A DNA stretch of 49,963 nt. Source: Mycoplasmatota bacterium. GTDB lineage: Bacteria > Bacillota_I > Bacilli_A > Izemoplasmatales > Hujiaoplasmataceae. The notes beneath the pieces were generated by a model. The model saw only the letters and a list, made by a program, of their open reading frames with translations. It was not told the DNA's origin and made no database searches. Within the stretch, counting starts at the first letter, position 1. Every line of letters begins with the position of its first letter. The stretch is from contig JAQIBJ010000057.1 of the NCBI GenBank assembly GCA_027859085.1, forward strand, positions 1-49,963. The letters run 5' to 3'. The translations under genes and the position numbers were made by a program. Positions 33,095 to 40,742 of this stretch are shown here, in pieces.

Positions 33095-35339
33095 CACCAG
33101 CCTTTACATACTTATTTTTCGAGTAACAGATATGAGCAAAATCACAATATAAACAACTAATAGAATTGTTGTTTTTTTCTTCAGATAATATTGGTTTAAT
33201 TTCAAAATCCCCTGCTTCAATCTTTTTAGCAGCTTTATAGATATATGACTCTAATGTTTTAGACATGGCTTTAAAATCATCAATGGTTAAACCACGGTTT
33301 GATTTATATAAACCATCTTTAGTATATCGTAAACCAGTTATTTGTTTACCTGTTGGCTCTAATCGTTCCATTTGTTCACGGTCATTTAAGAAAACCCCAT
33401 TTAAAAGATTGTCTAAACCACCATTTTCTTTTTCTCTATCATAACCCGTCTTTCTAAAAAACAAGCCACTTGGTTTAAAATCATAAAATTTCTCAAACAT
33501 ATACATATAAAATGGTAACTGTAATTTAAGTTCTTTATCAAATTCATCAACGGTAAATGTTTTTTGAGAATATTTATAATCAATGATTAGATAATAATTA
33601 TTCTCTTTATCAATCATCACTTTATCAATGATACCATTGATCAAAAAACGATCATTTGGATTAATTTTTAAACTCAATGATTCTTCAGTCATAATATCTT
33701 TATAAGCTGAGTTATCATAAAATTTTTTTATGATTGTAAATATCTTATCAATATTTTCAATCAGTATCTGATCAAACAATGGTTTTTTATAGATGATGTC
33801 TTTAGGAAAATCATCACTATTCATGACCATTTGTTTATAATCAAAATTTTCATCCGTCATCAATGCTTCTAGCGCATTGTGGATTTTATTGCCAAAATAA
33901 ATATAATGGTTATCCACAAAATTATCCAATCCCAAAAGATACTTCAAAAAATATTGAAACGGACATAGTTTCAATGCTTCTAATTTTCCACCTGTCAATG
34001 TGTATTTTCTTTCAAGCAATAAATCTAAATCTTCTTGTAAAATACCATTAAACTGAGGATTATAAGATTTAAAATCATCTTCAAAAGTGTTTTTAAGAAG
34101 TGCTAAATCATTAGATTCTTGATGATAACTTTCGTAAATATTCTTTTCAATTGCATATCTTAACAAATCATATGTTGCTAAATATGATTTTTCTTTTGCC
34201 ATATATTGATAATCAATTAAGTCATAATCCCTCTTCAATTTTAAATAAGAAATTCTTGTTTGGTCAACCAAGACTTTTGGATAAAATAAATATAATTTTT
34301 GTAAACCATCAAATAAATGCGCATAAAGATTTAACCTGTATTGATTGATATCTTCTGATGTTGGATATTGAATCATTTCTTTTTGTTTATTGGTTAAGTA
34401 ATCATTATCAATGTCTTTCTTAGGAAAGTATTCATCAATATAATTCATCATTAAATAATGATGATTTAAATCATCCATTTGATCAACAGTGATAATCTCA
34501 ACACCAGAAACTTGACGTTTTGTTTTAATCATTAATTGATCTAACATAGAGATGAATATTTCTCTATTTGATTCAATCAACTGATCTTCATAACGATTGA
34601 AAACCGCAATCACTTGATTGCTGACTTGTGGATATTTAGATTGATAATTTTGAATTAATGTTTTGGTGGTTTCTAGTGAACTTGTTTTCAATGATTGCTT
34701 AATTTCCTTATAGACGGGATAAATCATAATCGATTGTTTTTTTAAATTCACAAGGGGAATATTGGCATCTCTAAATAATTTCTTTAGTTGAAAATCATCA
34801 TCAGATTGCGTGTTCACAATTTTAATTTCTGAAATTGGGATGTCTTGATTTAATAAATCAGTTACTTTCTCAAAGATAGCATAAACTTGTGATTCAACAT
34901 TATCACATTTACTTAAAGGGATATCCTTATCGATCAATGATATTGTATTTCTAGATTCATAATTATTAATGTAAGGCGGTACAAATGATTTGTCTAACTG
35001 AACGATGTCTTGAAAATTCTTTAAGTCTATTTTCTTCAACATCTTTTCAGTTGTTAGTGATTGTTTAATTGTCTTTAAATATATAAGTTTTTCATCTAAA
35101 TAATCTTTATGAACATCAATATAATCAAAGAAAGGCAATAATTTTTGAGCGAGACTCGGTTGGATTGAGAATTGTTGATAGATAAAAAACGGATAATTGT
35201 TTTTAACCTGTGTTAAAGGCATTAATCCGTTTATATATTTGTGGTTGTTGAGTGTTTGAACATGTAATTGCTTTAACAAGTCATTTGCTTTCGTAAAAGA
35301 TTCTGCAAACACCAATGTTTTCGCTTGTAAGTCGCCCAT
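33063..35339 (-). CDS. addB: AddB/RexB-type nuclease subunit, shortened
   Basis: Second subunit of the break-processing complex, 758 aa against about 1100-1170 in Bacillus and streptococci. No Walker A motif is visible. The C-terminal nuclease is intact: INGIIDKVMID and YLIIDYKYS carry the acidic residues and Lys. An iron-sulfur site is suggested by one Cys in LKLCPFQYFLKY (about residue 460) and three in SCLYCDFAHICY (about 728-738), the AddB pattern. It is the first gene of the array. The ATG has AGAGGATAT just upstream and an extended -10 about 27 bp before it. Confidence 0.9.
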   Translation of the reverse strand: MGDLQAKTLVFAESFTKANDLLKQLHVQTLNNHKYINGLMPLTQVKNNYPFFIYQQFSIQPSLAQKLLPFFDYIDVHKDYLDEKLIYLKTIKQSLTTEKMLKKIDLKNFQDIVQLDKSFVPPYINNYESRNTISLIDKDIPLSKCDNVESQVYAIFEKVTDLLNQDIPISEIKIVNTQSDDDFQLKKLFRDANIPLVNLKKQSIMIYPVYKEIKQSLKTSSLETTKTLIQNYQSKYPQVSNQVIAVFNRYEDQLIESNREIFISMLDQLMIKTKRQVSGVEIITVDQMDDLNHHYLMMNYIDEYFPKKDIDNDYLTNKQKEMIQYPTSEDINQYRLNLYAHLFDGLQKLYLFYPKVLVDQTRISYLKLKRDYDLIDYQYMAKEKSYLATYDLLRYAIEKNIYESYHQESNDLALLKNTFEDDFKSYNPQFNGILQEDLDLLLERKYTLTGGKLEALKLCPFQYFLKYLLGLDNFVDNHYIYFGNKIHNALEALMTDENFDYKQMVMNSDDFPKDIIYKKPLFDQILIENIDKIFTIIKKFYDNSAYKDIMTEESLSLKINPNDRFLINGIIDKVMIDKENNYYLIIDYKYSQKTFTVDEFDKELKLQLPFYMYMFEKFYDFKPSGLFFRKTGYDREKENGGLDNLLNGVFLNDREQMERLEPTGKQITGLRYTKDGLYKSNRGLTIDDFKAMSKTLESYIYKAAKKIEAGDFEIKPILSEEKNNNSISCLYCDFAHICYSKNKYVKAGDDDEIYEKSN

Positions 35340-35363
35340 ATATCCTCTTCACCTCTAATAAAT

Positions 35364-35372
35364 ATTATATCA
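35364..35372 (-). promoter_or_regulatory. Extended -10 promoter of addB
   Basis: On the minus strand TGATATAAT (35372-35364) lies about 25 bp upstream of the addB ATG. No good -35 is seen 16-18 bp upstream, so this would be an extended -10 type. Confidence 0.5.
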
Positions 35373-35401
35373 TGAATACACTCTAAATAAGACCAAAAAT
35401 C

Positions 35402-35425
35402 AAAAAAAATAGTTCAAATGAACTA
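35402..35425 (-). terminator. Terminator of the LtaS-type gene
   Basis: Stem tagttca (35410-35416) with tgaacta (35419-35425), followed on the minus strand by eight U residues. The stop codon TAG lies within the stem. Confidence 0.8.
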
Positions 35426-37318
35426 GTCTTCGATTTCTATTCTCGTATTTAAATAATATTCATTGATCATTTGGAGTTTCTCAATCATCGATTCAGTTTG
35501 ATATCTGAATTCTTCTAAATAATGATCACCAACATATACTTTTTCATATACAATATCATAACCATTTACACTATAAAGTTTATCAGTGAAAAATGTTGTC
35601 GTTTTATTTGAATAAAAGACATGTTCAATATCAGAAAAAACTGAGTTACCCAACATGAAATTCTCATTATAAGTTTCACCTAATAAACCTAATAGAGTTG
35701 GTACAATCGTATAGGGTGATACAAATTTATTAATGCTTGTATTTGCATGGTTATATAGGTATTCTTCTGATAATGTTTCATTATAGATGGTATAGAAGCT
35801 TGAATAAATATCAATATCGTAATATTCTGCTTCTTCGCCATCAACACTTGAAATCTTACGGTTAAAATTATGATAATAGGCAGCGTGATCTCCATATAAA
35901 ACAAAAATAGTGTTGTCGAATTCATCTTCTGCTTTTAATGCATCCATTAATATCCCTAATGCACGATCAAAGTCCATCATTGCAGCTTGGTAATAGACCA
36001 TCCTTGCTTGATCTTCTTCATCATAATCTTCTAAAGGATTGACCCAATCGCCTCTACCTTCAGCAATTTCGATTAAATCAAAATATCCTAAATCTTCAAA
36101 CTTTTGGATATTGTCTTCGCCTTCATTATAAGGACCGTGGGTCAATAAAGTAGTCCAAAAATAATAAAATGGATCATCCGTTTGAAACATTAAATCAGTC
36201 ATCGCTTGAGCAGTTTCACTGTCTAAGGTTAAATTACCATCCCATTGCCATCTTTGTTCATCAGGGAAAATCTCATCATGAAAATATAAGTTTTCAAATC
36301 CTAACATATCTAAAATCTCACCACGAGAATAAAATATTGAGTAATTGTCATGAAAAAAAGCCGTTTCATATGTGTCGCCTAATCTATCTGGTAACGAATC
36401 TTCAAAAGTATATTCATAATTGCTTGTGTCAAATGAGTGTGATGGGTAATGACCGTTGATACCAATGATTTCTGAAACATTGGTTTTATTTTCACTATAA
36501 TGATTGGGAAAATATAATCCTTCATTGGTCATGTTATATAAATTTGGTGTCAATAAAGGATGCACTGCATAGCTTTCACCAGATTCAATCATAATGGTAA
36601 AGATATTATAACCTTCTAATAAACCAAAATATTGTGTTGGTTTTGATACTTCATAAGGTACTTGATATTGTGGAAAACTTTCATCACTAAAATACAACAA
36701 GTCTACTTCTTTATAATAATAGGCCAATAACCCATATCTTTCTAATGCATCACGTTTTAATGTTGGTAATGTCACATCTTCACTATAATCTTCAAAAGGA
36801 TTAAAAGTCCTTGTAGATATTATGGTGACCAATGATATCATTAAAAATGCAAATAATATATACGTGTTTAATAGAATTTTTTTATTGACAATCACTTTTG
36901 TTTTTAAATACTTTCTATGAACATATTTTAATACCAAAACATAGGCAATTATAATTAATATAAAATCAATAAAAGCTCTAAAAGAAATATAATCTAGATT
37001 TAATATATCAGTTGCTTCTCCTAGTAATTTAAATTGTTCAAACGTAAATAATTCAAAATAGCCACTAAATGTATTGGCATTTGTTACAAACAATCCATTC
37101 ACAAACAATAACCAAACAGACATAAAAATGATTCCCCATTTGTTTGAAGGAATGATTATAATAAAACTTGATATAAATATAACAAATACTAAATCAATGA
37201 TTATATTTTTAGGCAATAATTGAAAACCTATCCATAAAAATGCGACCATTTCGATCACAAAATAAAATAATATAAATACACCCATTAGTATAAGTTTTTG
37301 TTTTAAGTATTTTTTCAT
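35423..37318 (-). CDS. LtaS-type phosphoglycerol transferase (sulfatase-fold membrane enzyme)
   Basis: Protein of 631 aa. Five N-terminal membrane segments (up to about residue 165) are followed by an extracellular sulfatase-fold domain. Metal and catalytic residues appear in TIMIESGESYAV (Glu), ENKTNVSEIIG (Thr279 as the likely nucleophile) and FVLYGDHAAYYH (Asp, His; about 475-480). Enzymes of this family polymerise or transfer glycerol phosphate from phosphatidylglycerol, as in lipoteichoic acid synthesis. It is monocistronic, between its own extended -10 promoter and a terminator. PgsA, the donor-making enzyme, is also in the window. Whether it makes a full polymer or only decorates a glycolipid is unknown. 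Confidence 0.88.
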   Translation of the reverse strand: MKKYLKQKLILMGVFILFYFVIEMVAFLWIGFQLLPKNIIIDLVFVIFISSFIIIIPSNKWGIIFMSVWLLFVNGLFVTNANTFSGYFELFTFEQFKLLGEATDILNLDYISFRAFIDFILIIIAYVLVLKYVHRKYLKTKVIVNKKILLNTYILFAFLMISLVTIISTRTFNPFEDYSEDVTLPTLKRDALERYGLLAYYYKEVDLLYFSDESFPQYQVPYEVSKPTQYFGLLEGYNIFTIMIESGESYAVHPLLTPNLYNMTNEGLYFPNHYSENKTNVSEIIGINGHYPSHSFDTSNYEYTFEDSLPDRLGDTYETAFFHDNYSIFYSRGEILDMLGFENLYFHDEIFPDEQRWQWDGNLTLDSETAQAMTDLMFQTDDPFYYFWTTLLTHGPYNEGEDNIQKFEDLGYFDLIEIAEGRGDWVNPLEDYDEEDQARMVYYQAAMMDFDRALGILMDALKAEDEFDNTIFVLYGDHAAYYHNFNRKISSVDGEEAEYYDIDIYSSFYTIYNETLSEEYLYNHANTSINKFVSPYTIVPTLLGLLGETYNENFMLGNSVFSDIEHVFYSNKTTTFFTDKLYSVNGYDIVYEKVYVGDHYLEEFRYQTESMIEKLQMINEYYLNTRIEIED

Positions 37319-37334
37319 CTAACCACCACTAAAA

Positions 37335-37343
37335 TTATAACAT
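37335..37343 (-). promoter_or_regulatory. Extended -10 promoter of the LtaS-type gene
   Basis: On the minus strand TGTTATAAT (37343-37335), 16 bp upstream of the ATG, with a weak TTAAAT 17 bp further upstream. It follows the cysK terminator. Confidence 0.5.
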
Positions 37344-37364
37344 AAACAATTCAATTATTTAAGA

Positions 37365-37396
37365 AAAATGATGAGGTTTAATTTCAAACCTCATCA
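37365..37396 (-). terminator. Rho-independent terminator of cysEK
   Basis: Perfect 10-bp stem gatgaggttt (37371-37380) with aaacctcatc (37387-37396), 6-nt loop. It is followed on the minus strand by A and five U residues. Confidence 0.9.
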
Positions 37397-37409
37397 AGTG
37401 CTAATTTTA

Positions 37410-38336
37410 TTATTTTTCTTCAAACACACCAGTTGAAAAGTATTTTTCACCTGAGTCTGGACTTATACAAACAATATTCATTTTCTCTAATTTATGTTTT
37501 TTAATGTAATTCAACATGGCTTGTAAAGCTGCACCTGTAGAAATACCGATAGAAATGGCTTCTAACTTTACAAATTCTTTTGTCATTTTCCATGATTCTT
37601 CATCACCAACTGCCTCTATATCATAAATAACATCTGGGTCATAGTTGTCAGGAATATATCCTGGTGATATTCCTGCAATTTTATGGGGATTAGGTTTTTT
37701 TCCTTTTAATACTTGAGAGTTCTTTGGTTCAACAGCAATCATTTTTGTGATTAGATGATGTTTTTTAAAGTACCTACCAACCCCACTAATAGTTCCACCT
37801 GTTCCAACACCTGCAAAAATATAATCTATAATGTCTAAATCTTTAGCAAGTTCTTTGGCAGTTGTCTCATAATGGGTCTTAGGATTTTCAGGATTTTCAA
37901 ATTGTGATGGGATAATTGCGTTCATTTCATTTAATAATTGAATGGCTTTATCTTTTGATCCTTTAATCCCCTCTTTTGCTGGGGTTAAAATAACTTTCCC
38001 TCCATAATGTTTAATAAGGTCAACTCTCTCTTTCGAGACTTTTTCAGGCATAACAATAATGGTTTCATTGCCATAATAAGCACCAACCATCGCTAAACCA
38101 ATGCCAGTGTTTCCACTACTGGCTTCAATGATGGTTGTTTTATTGGTCATTTCACCTGATTCATACAAGGCTTTAATCATCCCGTATGCAGGTCGAGTTT
38201 TTACATTATTGGTTGGATTAAAACTTTCTAGTTTTAAATAGATTCGATTTTTTAAATTGTATTTTTTTTCAAATTTATGTAGCCTTACAAGCGGTGTATT
38301 CCCTATGGTTTCTAATATATTATCATATAGACTCAT
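37410..38336 (-). CDS. cysK: Cysteine synthase (O-acetylserine sulfhydrylase)
   Basis: PLP enzyme making cysteine from O-acetylserine and sulfide, 308 aa. TIGNTPLVRL opens the protein. The PLP lysine is Lys46 in NPTNNVKTRPAYGMI, which differs from the common GGSVKDR form. EASSGNTGIGLAMVGAYYG is the substrate loop and GTGGTISGVGRYFK binds the PLP phosphate. SPDSGEKYFSTG ends the core. The ATG overlaps the end of cysE by 14 bp, so both are co-translated. The altered lysine motif is shared with a subgroup of family members by memory, so a different sulfur or amino-acid nucleophile is possible. Confidence 0.92.
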   Translation of the reverse strand: MSLYDNILETIGNTPLVRLHKFEKKYNLKNRIYLKLESFNPTNNVKTRPAYGMIKALYESGEMTNKTTIIEASSGNTGIGLAMVGAYYGNETIIVMPEKVSKERVDLIKHYGGKVILTPAKEGIKGSKDKAIQLLNEMNAIIPSQFENPENPKTHYETTAKELAKDLDIIDYIFAGVGTGGTISGVGRYFKKHHLITKMIAVEPKNSQVLKGKKPNPHKIAGISPGYIPDNYDPDVIYDIEAVGDEESWKMTKEFVKLEAISIGISTGAALQAMLNYIKKHKLEKMNIVCISPDSGEKYFSTGVFEEK

Positions 38337-39219
38337 CGATTTTATTCTCCCTCGTCTCTAATTCCATTTGTTTCACTGTCACAATTGATCTTTCTGGTAT
38401 TGACCCTGTAATAAAAACATTGGCACCAATAATTGAATTATCGCCAATAATAGAATCACCGCCTAAAATTGAAGCGCCCGCATAAATTGTCACATTGTTA
38501 CCAATGGTAGGATGTCTTTTAATACCTTTAAGTTTTTGACCTTTTCTTAAACTCATCGCTCCCAAGGTCACCCCTTGATAGATTTTTGCGTGTTGTCCGA
38601 TAATGGTTGTTTCACCAATCACAACACCGGTCCCATGATCAATAAAGAAATATTCACCAATATTAGCGGATGGATTAATGTCTATGCCTGTTTCTCTATG
38701 TGCAAATTCACTCATCATTCTTGGAATGACTTTGACGCCAAGATCATCAAGTTCATGTGCCATTCTGTAAATGACAGTGGCATATAGTCCTGGATAAGAG
38801 ATAATCACTTGGTCTCTGTTTAAAGCTGCCGGATCACCCTCAAAATGGGCTTCGACATCTTTATACACAAGTGCTCTTATTTTTGGAATTCTTTTTAAGA
38901 ATTGTACACATAACACACAAGATTTTTTAGCAAGGTCTTTGCTCTTCTCAGCATCAGCCATGTATAACAATGCATATTTAATTTGTTTTTTCAATATTTT
39001 ATGTAATTTTTTTACCAAACGTTTGGTTGTTGTTGGATTCGATGTTTCCGTTAAATGTCTGGTAGAAAAATATCCAGGAAATATTAATTCTTTGGTTAAT
39101 TTTATGATTTTTTTAACTTCACGGTTCTGTGGTATACGACAAGAACAGTGGTCTTTTTTTATCAATATATCTTGGTAAGATTGTAAGATATCTTTAGTTG
39201 GTTTTAAGAGTTTCTTCAT
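38323..39219 (-). CDS. cysE: Serine O-acetyltransferase
   Basis: Acetylates serine with acetyl-CoA, the step before CysK, 298 aa. It belongs to the longer class with an N-terminal helical domain of about 130 residues, containing several cysteines (DHCSCRIPQ and SCVLCVQFL). LVYKDVEAHFEGDPAALNRD leads into the left-handed beta-helix: GIDINPSANIGEYFFIDHGT, GVVIGETTIIGQHAKIYQGV and TIGNNVTIYAGASILGGDSI. Shine-Dalgarno GGAGGTG lies before the ATG. Its stop is TGA, inside the start of cysK. The pair forms the standard two-step cysteine pathway. Confidence 0.95.
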   Translation of the reverse strand: MKKLLKPTKDILQSYQDILIKKDHCSCRIPQNREVKKIIKLTKELIFPGYFSTRHLTETSNPTTTKRLVKKLHKILKKQIKYALLYMADAEKSKDLAKKSCVLCVQFLKRIPKIRALVYKDVEAHFEGDPAALNRDQVIISYPGLYATVIYRMAHELDDLGVKVIPRMMSEFAHRETGIDINPSANIGEYFFIDHGTGVVIGETTIIGQHAKIYQGVTLGAMSLRKGQKLKGIKRHPTIGNNVTIYAGASILGGDSIIGDNSIIGANVFITGSIPERSIVTVKQMELETRENKIDESI

Positions 39220-39236
39220 GTTGCACCTCCATGTTT

Positions 39237-39245
39237 ATTATAACA
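39237..39245 (-). promoter_or_regulatory. Extended -10 promoter of cysEK
   Basis: On the minus strand TGTTATAAT (39245-39237), 17 bp upstream of the cysE ATG, with no good -35 (the region is the upstream terminator stem). A CymR/CysB-type operator was not recognised. Confidence 0.45.
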
Positions 39246-39249
39246 TAAG

Positions 39250-39280
39250 AAAAAATCCTTGCGTATCAATTCGCAAGGAT
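39250..39280 (-). terminator. Terminator of the cysteine desulfurase/thioredoxin-like operon
   Basis: Perfect 9-bp stem atccttgcg (39255-39263) with cgcaaggat (39272-39280) and six U residues after it on the minus strand. The TGA stop of the thioredoxin-like gene lies in the loop. Confidence 0.9.
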
Positions 39281-39529
39281 AATAATTTCTTCAAATATTT
39301 TTTTTAGTTCTCGTCTGTTTTTTTCTCCGATAATTCTTTTGATTTCTCGACCGTCTTTTTCAATGATTACAATGGGTAATATATCACCTATATTATAAGG
39401 AGATAAATCATCTTCATCATAATCTAGATCTTCAATATCGTTAATATTATGCGCTTTAAACAATTGATCATATCTATTTCTCATCACCAGACATGACATG
39501 CACCAAATTGCTGTAATTCTAATGACTTT
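39266..39529 (-). CDS. Small thioredoxin-like protein (WCxxC)
   Basis: Protein of 87 aa. It opens MKVIRITAIWCMSC, a beta strand followed by a redox CxxC. An acidic stretch (DIEDLDYDEDD) and the cis-Pro strand ILPIVIIEKDGREIKRIIG follow, then a C-terminal helix. It lacks the first strand and helix of full thioredoxin. ATG 39529 has GGAG six bases upstream; ATG 39532 is three bases too close. The gene starts inside the end of the cysteine desulfurase gene (11-bp overlap). Its stop is TGA. A role in reducing the desulfurase persulfide, or handling its sulfur, is inferred from coupling only. Confidence 0.85.
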   Translation of the reverse strand, partial: KVIRITAIWCMSCLVMRNRYDQLFKAHNINDIEDLDYDEDDLSPYNIGDILPIVIIEKDGREIKRIIGEKNRRELKKIFEEIIILAN

Positions 39530-40634
39530 CATCATAAGCTCCAAAGACTTTAATAAATTCATCTATTTCAGCTTTTGTGGTTAGATGAGACAATGATATC
39601 CTTAATGAAGATACAGCTCTTTCATAATCGCCTGTAATCTCTTTAACCACTTTAGAAATAGCTTTATCAGATGAACAAGCTGATGTGGTTGATAGATAGA
39701 TATCATGATCTGAAAAATACTTCTGCATCTCTTTTCCGGATGCTTTTGTATATGAAATATTTACAATTTGTGGAATAGAATGTCGATTTGAATTGATATA
39801 ACAATCTTTAATACCTTTTAATCGGCTTAACAAATACTCTTTCAGCTCTAATATAAAAGGATTATTGATTTCTATATGCTTATAAATTTCATCAATAGCT
39901 TTACCAAGAGAATGTATCAAACTTGTCGGAGGTGTACCACCTCTAGAATTTGAAATTGATTTGCCTCCATGGATTATTGGAGTCAACTTAATGTCTTTTC
40001 GATGCAATAGCGCTCCAATACCTTTAAACCCATAAATTTTATGTCCTGATAGAGAAATTAAATCGGCCACTGAGTAATCTAATAATACTTTACCTATTCC
40101 TTGTGTCATATCACTATGAAACACTATTTGAGAGTGTTTTTTTAGTATCTCAGCTATCTTAGAGAGATTTTGGACTATTCCTAATTCAGAATTGACCAAT
40201 CCTATACTGACTAAAATAGTGTTATCTGTTATTAATGATTCTAAATCATCTAAATCAACCAAACCTTCTTCATCCATTTCAACAACATCAACAACAAATC
40301 CCTGCTTCGCTAGATAATTAAGTGTTGCAGTAATCGAGCCGTGTTCAAAAGGTGTCGTAATAATATGATTACCAAGATGCTTGTTTTTTAATGCTATACC
40401 TTTTAATGCTAAATTATTTGATTCGGTCGCACCTGAAGTATAAATAACTTTATGGTCAAGTAAGTTTAGTGATTTTTTGATTAACTTTGTGGTGTTTGTA
40501 ATATTAACTAATGCTTCTTTTCCCAGTGCATGAACAGAATTGCTATTGGCGAAATAACGTTGATTAAAAAGATAATCTTCATCTAAGACCGCCATAGAAA
40601 CTGGTGTTGTTGCACTATAATCTAAATATACCAT
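39519..40634 (-). CDS. Cysteine desulfurase (NifS/IscS class)
   Basis: PLP enzyme that takes sulfur from cysteine for Fe-S clusters or tRNA thiolation, 371 aa. MVYLDYSATTPVS starts the protein. TSGATESNNLALKG, HSDMTQGIGK and SLSGHKIYGFKGIGAL (PLP Lys about 197) are standard. The catalytic Cys is in STTSACSSDKA (about residue 318), in the flexible loop typical of group I. No iscU, sufU or thiI gene is adjacent. It is coupled to the mini-thioredoxin gene and followed on the same strand by cysEK, so cysteine supply and use are adjacent. Confidence 0.94.
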   Translation of the reverse strand: MVYLDYSATTPVSMAVLDEDYLFNQRYFANSNSVHALGKEALVNITNTTKLIKKSLNLLDHKVIYTSGATESNNLALKGIALKNKHLGNHIITTPFEHGSITATLNYLAKQGFVVDVVEMDEEGLVDLDDLESLITDNTILVSIGLVNSELGIVQNLSKIAEILKKHSQIVFHSDMTQGIGKVLLDYSVADLISLSGHKIYGFKGIGALLHRKDIKLTPIIHGGKSISNSRGGTPPTSLIHSLGKAIDEIYKHIEINNPFILELKEYLLSRLKGIKDCYINSNRHSIPQIVNISYTKASGKEMQKYFSDHDIYLSTTSACSSDKAISKVVKEITGDYERAVSSLRISLSHLTTKAEIDEFIKVFGAYDESH

Positions 40635-40657
40635 TCAATCACATCCAATCAAGGTAT

Positions 40658-40663
40658 ATTATA
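40658..40663 (-). promoter_or_regulatory. Candidate -10 of the cysteine desulfurase gene
   Basis: TATAAT on the minus strand, 23 bp upstream of the ATG; the -35 position (TTTTAA) matches poorly. It lies downstream of the RCC1 terminator, where a promoter is needed. Confidence 0.4.
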
Positions 40664-40696
40664 ACTCAAATCGTAAAGTTTTAAAATAATAACTTC

Positions 40697-40728
40697 AAAA
40701 TAAAACGGCTTGGAAATCCAAGCCGTTT
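40697..40728 (-). terminator. Rho-independent terminator of the RCC1-repeat lipoprotein gene
   Basis: Perfect 12-bp stem aaacggcttgga (40703-40714) with tccaagccgttt (40717-40728) and a U-rich tail on the minus strand. It starts 15 bp after the stop codon. Confidence 0.92.
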
Positions 40729-40742
40729 ATAAAATATATGTA

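Noticed and set aside
33086-33097. ATG-repeat at the addA start as a phase-variation tract
   Set aside because: It has three trinucleotide units. Slippage there would keep the frame and only change the number of N-terminal Met residues.
35689-35925. Minus-strand frame inside the LtaS-type gene
   Set aside because: It overlaps the conserved catalytic region in another frame and has no ribosome binding site.
39266-39268. Possibility that the organism uses the Mycoplasma code (TGA = Trp)
   Set aside because: TGA ends this gene inside a terminator loop, and it also ends addA, cysE, ymdB and the NUDIX gene at sensible places overlapping the next gene. Trp is encoded by TGG.
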